From the NCBI GenBank assembly GCA_013152695.1, contig JAADFV010000028.1:1-17568 (forward strand): 17,568 bases of DNA. Reading direction: 5' to 3'. This document shows, one piece after another, positions 1 through 6,706 of the stretch; the stretch's first letter is position 1, and every line of letters begins with the position of its first letter. The stretch comes from Chloroflexota bacterium. GTDB taxonomy: Bacteria; Chloroflexota; Anaerolineae; J102. The notes below the pieces were generated by a model. The model was given only the letters and a program-made list of their open reading frames with translations, was not told where the DNA came from and ran no database searches. A program made the position numbers and the translations under genes.

Positions 1-1
1 T

Positions 2-670
2 GATTACGGGCTGGATATGTTAGCCAGCATGGCACCTGATGCCCATGTTGTGGGCATTTTGGGAGAAATGACCCTGTTGCGTTATTTTCAGCGTACCGCC
101 GGTATTCGCCCCGATGTGCGTACCATAGCCGCCGATGACGATAGTGAACGCCTGGCAGCCATCATCGCCAGTGTGACGACTGGCCATGCCACCTACACCA
201 CCCGTCCTCTTGCGACTTTACCCGCAACCATGCAGCTAGATGCCAGCGGGCCCCTGGTGCAGGTACACACTCTCGACCAGCCCTACCCTGCCCAACCCTC
301 TCCCCAGAGTATCGATCAGCCACTAACACCGGCCGTAACCCTGCATAGCTGGCAGATTGAAAAACGCACCCCTCGTAGTGGTGCCAGCATACGCCTGACC
401 TTGCAGTGGTTTGTACAAGAGCCGCCCCCGGCCGACTTCAAAGTCTCTGCCAGGCTCCTCACCCCTCAGGGCGAATTGCTGGTACAAAAAGATGACTATC
501 CTGTACACAACAGCTATCCGCCCCGCTATTGGCGAGCCAATGACATCGTTATCGATAGCTACGATTTACCCCTCCCCGACGTGGTTCCATCGCCTTTAAC
601 GCTACTGATCATTCTTTATGATCCCCGCGATGGCTCAGAAATCGCCCGCTGGCAACAACCTGATATCTAG
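2..670 (+). CDS. C-terminal part of a probable membrane glycosyltransferase (DUF2723 / O-mannosyltransferase-like), 5' end outside window
   Basis: The frame is open from the first complete codon, so the gene begins upstream; the first ATG at 17 is internal. About 222 residues are visible. The opening part, with 'VVGILGEMTLLRYFQ', a polar Asp-rich stretch and 'YTTRPL', resembles the extracytoplasmic region that follows the membrane segments in DUF2723/O-mannosyltransferase-like proteins of Chloroflexota. The last 110 or so residues look like the beta-sandwich tail often found in these proteins ('ARLLTPQGELL', 'LIILYDPRDGSEIARW'). No transmembrane segment lies in the visible part. The family assignment rests on remembered family style rather than a catalytic motif, because the catalytic N-terminal part is missing. 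It could instead be another large extracytoplasmic glycosyltransferase tail. Confidence 0.6.
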   Translation, partial: DYGLDMLASMAPDAHVVGILGEMTLLRYFQRTAGIRPDVRTIAADDDSERLAAIIASVTTGHATYTTRPLATLPATMQLDASGPLVQVHTLDQPYPAQPSPQSIDQPLTPAVTLHSWQIEKRTPRSGASIRLTLQWFVQEPPPADFKVSARLLTPQGELLVQKDDYPVHNSYPPRYWRANDIVIDSYDLPLPDVVPSPLTLLIILYDPRDGSEIARWQQPDI

Positions 671-713
671 TCCCCCTCACCTTCTCCATTTACTCCCCTT
701 CACTCCCCTTTCC
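671..713 (+). repeat. Pyrimidine-rich low-complexity spacer
   Basis: A 43-base, almost pure C/T tract fills the gap between the stop codon at 670 and the next start at 719. Its complement resembles the purine-rich DNA at the right end of the window; the 11-mer GAAGGTGAGGG is shared in inverted orientation. No Shine-Dalgarno sequence is visible before the 719 start. Confidence 0.5.
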
Positions 714-718
714 GTGCC

Positions 719-1630
719 ATGATCGACCTTTCCTCCATCCATATCATCCTCCACCATGACGACCCTGATGGCGGTCTCGCCGCATTGGTGCTGCGCCGCG
801 CCATCCAGGAGAAGAACGGACACATCATCCCTCTGACTCACGCCGACTATCATAGCCGTGTAGCCAACAGTCTGCACGAAATCAGTGTCCTCAACCCTGC
901 CATCTACACGGTGGATGTCCGCTTGTTTCCTGGCATTCCCGGTATGGACCATCACGACTCATCCCAGGCCTGGTTCGACCCAAGTTGCCACATCCTCGAT
1001 CTCAAGGCGCCCTCCTGCTTCAGCCTGATGCTCGATATGCTAGATCAGCGCCCAAATTGGCCCGCAGAAATCGTGCAGTATGTAGATTGGATGGATTCAG
1101 GAGGTTATCCTAATCCAGAACTGGCTGTGGGGCTTGAGAACCTGGGACAGCAGTTTTTAGCGGTGTACAGCATGCTTCCCAACGAATGGGTGCTGGCCGA
1201 GCTCTGGCAGCGGCCGGATGCCGAAGCTTTTGTGCGGGCTCATGAGGATGTCTTGGAGCAGGCACGTGAGTGGCAAGCCATTGTGCGCGAAGATATGAAA
1301 CGCCACAGCCGCGTCGAAGGCCGTGTCGTGGTGTGGGATAGCTCAAAGCTGGAACAACAGCAGCGTCCTTATCGCGGCGGCATGAATCCCTTCCTTCTCT
1401 GCGCCCTTTTCCCGGAAGCCGATTATACCATCCGCATTCGCAGCGATGGCCACATGATTATCGGCCATAATCCCTGGGCACAGCCTACGGCCCATATCGG
1501 CGCCCTGTGTGAAACCCTGGAAGACCCCATAAGCCATGAAAAAGGCGGGGGCAAAGCCCAAGTCGGTGGAGCACCGGCCACACCCGAAACCCTGCGACAA
1601 GCTATTCGGGCCTTGAATGAAGAGAATTAG
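719..1630 (+). CDS. DHH-family phosphoesterase-like protein
   Basis: A 303-residue protein with the layout of DHH phosphoesterases, metal-dependent enzymes that hydrolyse phosphodiester or phosphoanhydride bonds (NrnA/RecJ/PPX1 group). Motif I is H13-D14-D15-P16-D17-G18, motif II is probably the Asp in 'YTVDVRLF' (D66), and motif III is D77-H78-H79. The C-terminal region carries 'EKGGGKAQVGG' (from about residue 274), which resembles the substrate-binding GGGH loop of DHHA1 domains but has Lys where His is usual. It lies 48 bases after the preceding gene, on the same strand. The ATG at 719 is the first good start and sits just before the conserved N-terminal strand, but no clear ribosome-binding site precedes it. 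The substrate (oligonucleotide, cyclic dinucleotide, polyphosphate) cannot be read from the sequence. Confidence 0.75.
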   Translation: MIDLSSIHIILHHDDPDGGLAALVLRRAIQEKNGHIIPLTHADYHSRVANSLHEISVLNPAIYTVDVRLFPGIPGMDHHDSSQAWFDPSCHILDLKAPSCFSLMLDMLDQRPNWPAEIVQYVDWMDSGGYPNPELAVGLENLGQQFLAVYSMLPNEWVLAELWQRPDAEAFVRAHEDVLEQAREWQAIVREDMKRHSRVEGRVVVWDSSKLEQQQRPYRGGMNPFLLCALFPEADYTIRIRSDGHMIIGHNPWAQPTAHIGALCETLEDPISHEKGGGKAQVGGAPATPETLRQAIRALNEEN

Positions 1631-1678
1631 TGCTGCCTATTCTTGTTTAATGGGTTTCTCGTTTATCCGTTTTTACCA

Positions 1679-1684
1679 TAAAAT
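1679..1684 (+). promoter_or_regulatory. Possible -10 element for the pabBC gene
   Basis: TAAAAT sits in an AT-rich stretch after the stop of the DHH gene. No convincing -35 hexamer is found at 16-18 bases spacing. If used, transcription would start at about 1690, so the mRNA would open with the hairpin at 1685-1717. Confidence 0.25.
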
Positions 1685-1717
1685 GGGGGGCGTAAGCTGA
1701 GCCAGCTTACACCTCCC
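1685..1717 (+). promoter_or_regulatory. Strong hairpin just upstream of the pabBC start
   Basis: A perfect 8-bp stem (GTAAGCTG 1692-1699 with CAGCTTAC 1703-1710) closes a 3-base loop. After one mismatch it extends by six pairs (GGGGGG with CCTCCC, one G-U). There is no T run downstream on the + strand, so it is not a typical terminator for the DHH gene. It ends 14 bases before the likely pabBC start and could influence translation, protect a 5' end, or act as a weak processing or termination site. Confidence 0.5.
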
Positions 1718-1731
1718 GCTATCTGAAAAAT

Positions 1732-3543
1732 ATGATGAAAATAAGCGCTATGCCGCGAAGCAAACAATCAGCATCGCCGCTGATCATGATTCATGACTGC
1801 CAGCAATCTCAATGGCTGCGGTTCGATCACCCCCTCGAAGTCCTCACTGCAAGCAGGCACGATGAGGTCATGCCCCTCTTGGCACGGGTGGAAAATGCTG
1901 TGCGCCAGCAGGGGCATTATGCGGCCGGCTTTATCAGCTACGAGGCGGCACCGGCCTTCGATCCCGCCCTTCGCACCCACTCTCCCCGCGCCGGTTTGCC
2001 TCTTGCCTGGTTCGCCCTCCTCGCTGCCCCCGAGGTTGTTTCCGAACTTCCTTCCTTGCAACCACATGCCTTTCAGATAGGACCGTGGCAGCCCTCTGAA
2101 TCCCTTGCCCGCTACACAGACAACATTGCCCGTATCAAAAATTATATCGCGCAGGGCGACACCTATCAGGTGAACTACACCTTTCGTCTACGCTCCCCCT
2201 TTAAGGGTGATCCCTGGCAATTCTTTTTGGCTCTGGAGCAAGCACAGCCCGGCGGCTACACCGCCTACATCGATGGGGGAGACTTTGCCATCTGCTCAGC
2301 CTCCCCGGAACTCTTCTTTGCCCTGAACGGCCACCAGCTACGTTCCAAACCCATGAAAGGCACGGCCAAACGCGGCCGTAGTTGGCAAGAGGATGAAGAG
2401 CAGAGAGAATGGCTGCAAAATTCAGAAAAAAATCGGGCAGAAAATGTCATGATCGTGGATATGGTCCGTAACGATATGGGACGGGTAGCCGAGATCGGGA
2501 GCGTGCAGGTACCCAAGCTCTTTGAGGTAGAACGCTATCCCACCCTTCTGCAGATGACTTCGACCGTGGTTGCCCAAACCCGGGGTTCCCTACCGGAGAT
2601 TTTCGCAGCCTTGTTCCCCTGCGCCTCGATCACGGGGGCGCCCAAAGTTCGAACCATGCAGTTGATCGCCGAACTGGAAGCAACGCCGCGTGGCGTGTAC
2701 ACCGGTACGATCGGTTTCCTTGCTCCTCAAAAAGAGCAAGGTTCTTTACGGGCCCAATTCAATGTTGCTATCCGTACCGTTTTGGTCGAAAAGCGGCAGG
2801 GATGGGCAGAGTATGGGGTGGGAGGAGGCATTGTTTGGGATTCGCAAGCAGCAGAAGAATACGAAGAGTGCCGGATCAAAGCACAGGTGCTCACCCGGCG
2901 AAACCCAACCTTTTCGCTGCTGGAATCGCTGCGTTGGGAGCCGGAGCAAGGTTTCTGGCTGTTGGAACGGCATCTGCAGCGCCTACAACAGAGTGCCGCC
3001 TATTTTGGCATACCCCTACAACTTCATGAAATCCGCCAGCACTTAGCCCATTTCGCCTTGACCCTGCCCCCACAGGCCCATAAAGTGCGTCTTCTCGTCT
3101 CGGCGAAGGGCAAACCCACCCTCGAGGCCGCTCCCTTGTCAGTGATGGCGACAAATCGCCGCCTGGGACTGGCACGCCATCCTGTAGATAGTTCTGATCC
3201 CTTCCTATTTCATAAAACCGACCGGCGTGCAGTTTACGAAAAAGCCCTGAAAGAACGACCTGACTGCGATGATGTGCTTTTGTACAACGAACGTGGTGAA
3301 ATTACGGAATCATGTATCGCTAATGTGGTTGTGAAATTTGAAGGAAAATGGTATACGCCAGCGCTTTCTAGCGGTCTATTGCCCGGCACCTTACGGGCAG
3401 AACTACTGGCGCGAGGTCTCATCATCGAGAAAGTGATTCGTATCGAAGATTTGGCTCGGGCCCAGGAGATATTTCTCATCAATTCGGTACGGGGATGGAT
3501 GCCTGTAGTTTGGGTCGATCTTCTCCAGCCTGAGTTAGCGTAA
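1732..3543 (+). CDS. pabB: Bifunctional aminodeoxychorismate synthase component I / aminodeoxychorismate lyase (PabB-PabC fusion)
   Basis: A 603-residue fusion for folate synthesis: the PabB part makes 4-amino-4-deoxychorismate from chorismate and ammonia supplied by PabA, and the PabC part releases p-aminobenzoate and pyruvate. The chorismate-binding domain (about residues 100-385) shows 'GDTYQVNYT', 'KPMKGTAKRG' with K209 where PabB enzymes have their active-site lysine (TrpE has Ala), 'VDMVRNDMGRV', 'ASITGAPK' (298-305) and 'YTGTIGF'. The C-terminal class IV aminotransferase-like domain (about 390-603) has K495 in 'FHKTDRR' as the probable PLP lysine, plus 'NERGEITES' and 'SGLLPGTLR'. Fused PabB-PabC proteins of about 600 residues are known. 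No PabA lies in the window. The start is uncertain: ATGs occur at 1732, 1735, 1750 and 1786 and none has a clear ribosome-binding site. It converges with the ABC ATPase gene, with 48 bases between stop codons. Confidence 0.93.
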   Translation: MMKISAMPRSKQSASPLIMIHDCQQSQWLRFDHPLEVLTASRHDEVMPLLARVENAVRQQGHYAAGFISYEAAPAFDPALRTHSPRAGLPLAWFALLAAPEVVSELPSLQPHAFQIGPWQPSESLARYTDNIARIKNYIAQGDTYQVNYTFRLRSPFKGDPWQFFLALEQAQPGGYTAYIDGGDFAICSASPELFFALNGHQLRSKPMKGTAKRGRSWQEDEEQREWLQNSEKNRAENVMIVDMVRNDMGRVAEIGSVQVPKLFEVERYPTLLQMTSTVVAQTRGSLPEIFAALFPCASITGAPKVRTMQLIAELEATPRGVYTGTIGFLAPQKEQGSLRAQFNVAIRTVLVEKRQGWAEYGVGGGIVWDSQAAEEYEECRIKAQVLTRRNPTFSLLESLRWEPEQGFWLLERHLQRLQQSAAYFGIPLQLHEIRQHLAHFALTLPPQAHKVRLLVSAKGKPTLEAAPLSVMATNRRLGLARHPVDSSDPFLFHKTDRRAVYEKALKERPDCDDVLLYNERGEITESCIANVVVKFEGKWYTPALSSGLLPGTLRAELLARGLIIEKVIRIEDLARAQEIFLINSVRGWMPVVWVDLLQPELA

Positions 3544-3591
3544 TACCAGCAAAAGGCCTTACGATACACTTGTCATGGCAAGGGCATGGCA

Positions 3592-4362
3592 TCAGGCCCC
3601 GGCAGGAGAGTCGTCGATGGCTGTGCGTACGTGTCGCACCAGGTGCAGGTAGGCGGGATCAGTAAAGAGTTCTTCGTCACGAGGATGGGGGAGGGGAATG
3701 GGAATGTCGCACTTGAGCCGGCCCGGCCGTTGGCTCAACACGAGCACGCGGTCGGCCAGATACACTGCCTCATGGATGTTGTGTGTGACCATGAGAATCG
3801 TTTGCTGGCGCATGTTGTGAATACGGAGGAGCTCACGGTTGAGACGTTCTCGTGTCAAAGCATCGAGGGCGCCGAAAGGCTCGTCGAGGAGAAGGAGGTC
3901 GGGATCGTGAGCGAGGGTGCGGGCAATGGCCGCGCGTTGTTGCATACCCCCCGATAGCTGGTGGGGATAATGATGAGCAAAACCCTCGAGCGCCACCAGT
4001 TCGATCAGTTCGTGGGCAATCTGGTAGCGTTGCTCTCGCCCTACCCCTGCCAGTTCCAGGGGTAAAGCGATGTTATCCAAAACCGTACGCCATGGCATCA
4101 GATTGATATTTTGAAAAACGATACCGATGCGCGGACTGGGTTTGCTTAAGCGCTGGCCGTCCAGGAAGATATCGCCACTGCTGGCGGGTAGCAAGCCCGC
4201 GATCAAGCGTAGCAAGGTGGATTTCCCACCGCCACTGGGTCCGACGATACAAACGAATTCTCCCCGCTGGACATCGAAGGAAATGTCGTACAGGGCATGA
4301 AGGGGGTCTGCAGGTTCGCCGTAGGCTTTGTTCAGATGATTCAGGCTGAGAAGGGGTGTCAT
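3592..4362 (-). CDS. ABC transporter ATPase of the riboflavin uptake operon
   Basis: A 256-residue cytoplasmic nucleotide-binding subunit of the nitrate/sulfonate/thiamine-precursor (SsuB/TauB/ThiZ-like) class. Walker A is GPSGGGKST (41-49), the Q-loop is in 'IVFQN', the signature is LSGGMQQ (136-142), Walker B is LLLLDEP (157-162) and the H-loop histidine is H194. It would energise uptake through the permease encoded two genes upstream. Its ATG overlaps the stop codon of the substrate-binding protein gene (ATGA, 4-base overlap), indicating translational coupling. It is the third and last gene of the operon behind the FMN riboswitch, which argues for riboflavin as substrate. Family membership is certain; the substrate is inferred from context. 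Confidence 0.93.
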   Translation of the reverse strand: MTPLLSLNHLNKAYGEPADPLHALYDISFDVQRGEFVCIVGPSGGGKSTLLRLIAGLLPASSGDIFLDGQRLSKPSPRIGIVFQNINLMPWRTVLDNIALPLELAGVGREQRYQIAHELIELVALEGFAHHYPHQLSGGMQQRAAIARTLAHDPDLLLLDEPFGALDALTRERLNRELLRIHNMRQQTILMVTHNIHEAVYLADRVLVLSQRPGRLKCDIPIPLPHPRDEELFTDPAYLHLVRHVRTAIDDSPAGA

Positions 4363-5378
4363 CGAATGTCAGCAGCTTGAACAAATTGGTTGGTCCAAAT
4401 CCCACTGGTATCCACGAGGGTGTCGACCAAACCGGCGTCTTTGAGAAAGGCAGCAGTACTGACCCAAATGTCGGGGTGAGTCACACCCAATGTCTGTCCC
4501 GACGGAGGCGCCCAAAAAGGAAGAGAAGCGTCAAAAATGGCACGGTTTGTCTCACGAGCCTGGGCCGCTTCGGGTACATACTTGAGGCTAATCGCAAAGG
4601 CATCATCAGGATCTTCCAACGTATCGCGGATGCCACGCAGCAGTGCCCTTGTCATCCCCAGAACACGCTCGGGGTGTTCCTGGATCACGGTTTCGTTGGT
4701 GACCAGGCCGTTGGAAGGAATTTTGAGGTAATCATCGACATAAATGATATTCACCGCTTCACCGGCCATTTGGAATTGCACAGGGCCGTTGGCCGCGTAA
4801 TCGATGGCCGCATCTACCACGCCTTCTCGCAGGGATGCAGCCTGTGTAAAGCCGATACTCTGTAAGTCGATCTGGTCTTCGGGGAGATCTGCGGCATAGA
4901 CGAGTGCTTTCCAGGCGATGTAACTGGCCCCAAACAGCCCCGGAATGCCCACCTTTTTTCCAATCAGGTCTTTGGGAGCCAGAATACCGCTTTCGGCAGG
5001 AGCAAAAACAACGACCGGAAATTTTTGATACCAGGTCATCACGTAGGAGACAGGCAAGCCCTGAGCCCGACCTAAGATGACCTGCTCGCCGCTGGCAACG
5101 ATAAATTCACGTTCGTTGACGCCCACCAGCTTGAGAAAATCGGTTTCGAATCCATATTCGAGAGAAACATCGAGGTTTTCTTCGGCAAAATATCCTTTTT
5201 CGATGGCCACATACCAGGGAGCAAATTGCACACTGGGGATAAAGCCAACCCCAACCTGAACGGGGATAGGTTCGGGAGGTGGTGGAGTGGCAGTCGAGGC
5301 CGTAGGCGCGGGAACAGCACATCCTGCCAAGAGGAGAACAGAAAAAAGAATGAGAATAGCAGTAAAGAATCGTTTCAT
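4359..5378 (-). CDS. ribY: Riboflavin-type ABC transporter substrate-binding lipoprotein (RibY-like, NMT1/THI5 fold)
   Basis: A 339-residue lipoprotein. The ATG at 5378 is chosen because it follows an AAGGTG ribosome-binding site by 7 bases and starts a lipoprotein signal peptide (MKRF, hydrophobic core, LLAGC with C20); the same frame is open upstream to an ATG at 5492, but that would bury the signal. After a short Pro/Thr spacer the mature protein has the NMT1/THI5-like type 2 periplasmic-binding fold, with 'GFIPSVQFAPWYVAIEKGYF' from about residue 45, 'GKKVGIPG' and 'SLREGVVDAAIDY'. This family binds thiamine precursors in ThiY and is assigned to riboflavin in Chloroflexota RibY when placed behind FMN riboswitches, as here. 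It is the middle gene of the permease-binding protein-ATPase operon. The symbol rests on family plus riboswitch context; no ligand-contact residue was verified. Confidence 0.87.
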   Translation of the reverse strand: MKRFFTAILILFSVLLLAGCAVPAPTASTATPPPPEPIPVQVGVGFIPSVQFAPWYVAIEKGYFAEENLDVSLEYGFETDFLKLVGVNEREFIVASGEQVILGRAQGLPVSYVMTWYQKFPVVVFAPAESGILAPKDLIGKKVGIPGLFGASYIAWKALVYAADLPEDQIDLQSIGFTQAASLREGVVDAAIDYAANGPVQFQMAGEAVNIIYVDDYLKIPSNGLVTNETVIQEHPERVLGMTRALLRGIRDTLEDPDDAFAISLKYVPEAAQARETNRAIFDASLPFWAPPSGQTLGVTHPDIWVSTAAFLKDAGLVDTLVDTSGIWTNQFVQAADIR

Positions 5379-5436
5379 GATAAGCACCTTCGTAGGGAAT
5401 AGAAGTTTGATCGAGATGAAAAGGGCGGATGAATAC

Positions 5437-6240
5437 TCAGGTAGCGCGCTTCCAGGCGAGAAGGCGGTATTCGAGCAAGGAAACAAGGCCATAAAGGCCT
5501 AATGAGATCACGACAAGGGTAAACAAAGCGACAAAAAGCAATGGGGTATCGAGCAAGCCGCGGGAGAGATTGATCAGAAAACCCAAACCCCGATTGGCGC
5601 CGACAAATTCACCGATAATGGCGCCGATGACGGAAAGGGTAGTGCCAACTTTGAGTCCGCCCAAGAGTACGGGTAAAGCAGCAGGGACTTCGAGTTTGGT
5701 GAATATCTGCCAACGGCTGGCTTGCAACGAACGCATCAAAGCCATCAGTTCGGGCTCCACAGAGCGTAGCCCAACGATGGTATTGACCAGGGCAGGAAAA
5801 AAGAGGGTGAGAGCGCAGATCAGGACGGTGCGCAAAAGGCTGGCTTGGATCCAAATCACGAGTAAAGGCGCGACAGCAATGATGGGAAAAGACTGTAGAC
5901 CGACTATGTAAGGGGAGAGAATTTGATTGAGCGTGGGTGATTTTGCCAAAAGATAACCCAACACGGTAGCGAAAGTCATCCCCAGAACCAAACCACCGAG
6001 AATTTCAGTAAGACTGGCCAGCGTATGATGCCACAAAGTGCCATCGCCTATCATGATTTGAAACTTGAACCATACATCGCTGGGTCGCGGGAGGATGAAG
6101 GGAGGATAGTCTTGCCACTGAACGAGGGCCTCCCACAGCGCCAGAAAGATGACGAGGGTGAGGGGTGCCAACAGTATTCTCATCAAGCGAAGTCGGTCAG
6201 AGGTTCGCAGCGTGGGTTTGATGGAGATAGAAGCATCCAT
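5437..6240 (-). CDS. ribX: ABC transporter permease of the riboflavin uptake operon (RibX-like)
   Basis: A 267-residue inner-membrane permease of the binding-protein-dependent (SsuC/TauC/ThiX-like) class with about six hydrophobic segments, roughly at residues 21-40, 76-98, 112-132, 136-157, 196-213 and 232-256. The cytoplasmic EAA loop is around 184-197 (EVPAALPVLLGGLK), and 'GEFVGANRGLG' follows, a common feature of this family. The ATG at 6240 is chosen because the frame upstream of it runs through the intrinsic terminator (6276-6305) and into the aptamer, which cannot be coding in a regulated leader. The ribosome-binding site is weak; an ATG at 6183 is an alternative. It is the first gene of the operon, and the binding-protein gene starts 58 bases after its stop. 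The substrate is inferred from the FMN riboswitch. Confidence 0.9.
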   Translation of the reverse strand: MDASISIKPTLRTSDRLRLMRILLAPLTLVIFLALWEALVQWQDYPPFILPRPSDVWFKFQIMIGDGTLWHHTLASLTEILGGLVLGMTFATVLGYLLAKSPTLNQILSPYIVGLQSFPIIAVAPLLVIWIQASLLRTVLICALTLFFPALVNTIVGLRSVEPELMALMRSLQASRWQIFTKLEVPAALPVLLGGLKVGTTLSVIGAIIGEFVGANRGLGFLINLSRGLLDTPLLFVALFTLVVISLGLYGLVSLLEYRLLAWKRAT

Positions 6241-6275
6241 GGAATGGGTCGGGGAGAGGGAGTGGGGCAGGAAAT

Positions 6276-6305
6276 AAAAAAAGCGATCAGGTCGTGCCTG
6301 ATCGC
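6276..6305 (-). terminator. Intrinsic terminator of the FMN riboswitch expression platform
   Basis: On the - strand a perfect 9-bp stem (GCGATCAGG and CCTGATCGC) with a 5-base loop (CACGA) is followed at once by seven T residues. It lies between the aptamer and the permease start, 35 bases before the ATG at 6240. It would stop transcription before the operon when FMN is bound. Confidence 0.95.
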
Positions 6306-6355
6306 CGCGTAACAAACTGGCAACCCGCGAGGGATGCCTGGCATGGACACGACCT
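6289..6355 (-). promoter_or_regulatory. Antiterminator pairing between aptamer P1 and terminator loop
   Basis: The RNA segment AGGUCGUGUC (from 6355 to 6346) can pair with GGCACGACCU (from 6298 to 6289) over 10 positions, one of them G-U. The first segment contains most of the 3' strand of aptamer helix P1. The second covers the terminator loop and the inner ends of both terminator arms. The two structures are therefore mutually exclusive: FMN-stabilised P1 frees the terminator, while without FMN the antiterminator can form. Confidence 0.8.
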
Positions 6356-6553
6356 TCTCTCATCCGGACTATACCGTCGGCTTCGGATTTGCACCGAATC
6401 TGCTGACACCTTTTCGATAAAAGGCCGCTCGCGGGCTGAGCGCCTGAGCCAAAGGCCCAAAAACGCTTTACCGCCGGTCGGGAATTATGTCACCTTGATG
6501 TAAGGACACTCAACGTGCACTTACCGGTGAGCATTCACCCTGCCCTGAAGGTC
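6351..6553 (-). ncRNA. FMN riboswitch aptamer (RFN element)
   Basis: The - strand carries the conserved RFN blocks in order. They are P1 5' strand GACCTTC (6553-6547), GGGCAGGGTG, CCCGACCGGCGGTAAAGC (6482-6465), GCCCGCGAGCGG (6436-6425), a short P4 hairpin, the P5 hairpin TTCGG/CCGAA (6398-6382), GCCGACGGTATAGTCCGGAT (6381-6362), and P1 3' strand GAAGGTC (6357-6351). P1 is a perfect 7-bp helix. The P2 arm is unusually long. The element senses flavin mononucleotide and is followed by an antiterminator/terminator platform and a riboflavin-type ABC transporter operon, so FMN should repress uptake. Confidence 0.97.
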
Positions 6554-6585
6554 GGGAGGTAAGTTATAAAGTTAGGGTAGGTGGC

Positions 6586-6591
6586 ATTATA
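6586..6591 (-). promoter_or_regulatory. -10 box of the riboswitch/transporter operon promoter
   Basis: A perfect TATAAT on the - strand ends 32 bases before the aptamer P1. The -35 region is poor; TTTTCA is present at 17 bases spacing. A start near 6579 would give a leader of about 340 bases before the permease ATG. Confidence 0.6.
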
Positions 6592-6706
6592 GCAGAAAAG
6601 GATGGAGTTGAAAAATCATTTGCGAAAAGTGTCCGCAAACTCCCAATTAGCCAATCACTTTCCCAAGAATAGAGGTCCTTTTTTGTTTCGAATGATCATG
6701 AAGTCA

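Noticed and set aside
3586..3957. + strand open frame of 123 residues opposite the ABC ATPase
   Set aside because: It is the antisense shadow of a gene with all ABC motifs and has no recognisable protein features.
5379..5492. N-terminal extension of the RibY-like protein up to an ATG at 5492
   Set aside because: It overlaps the end of the permease gene and would place 38 residues before a clean lipoprotein signal peptide that has its own ribosome-binding site.
6241..6363. N-terminal extension of the permease frame up to an ATG at 6363
   Set aside because: The extension runs through the terminator stem and into the aptamer P1, so it is leader RNA, not coding sequence.
6351..6553. Riboswitch considered as a thiamine (TPP) element because the transporter is ThiXYZ-like
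   Set aside because: The conserved TPP blocks (CTGAGA, ACCTGATCTGG) are absent, while all RFN blocks are present in order.
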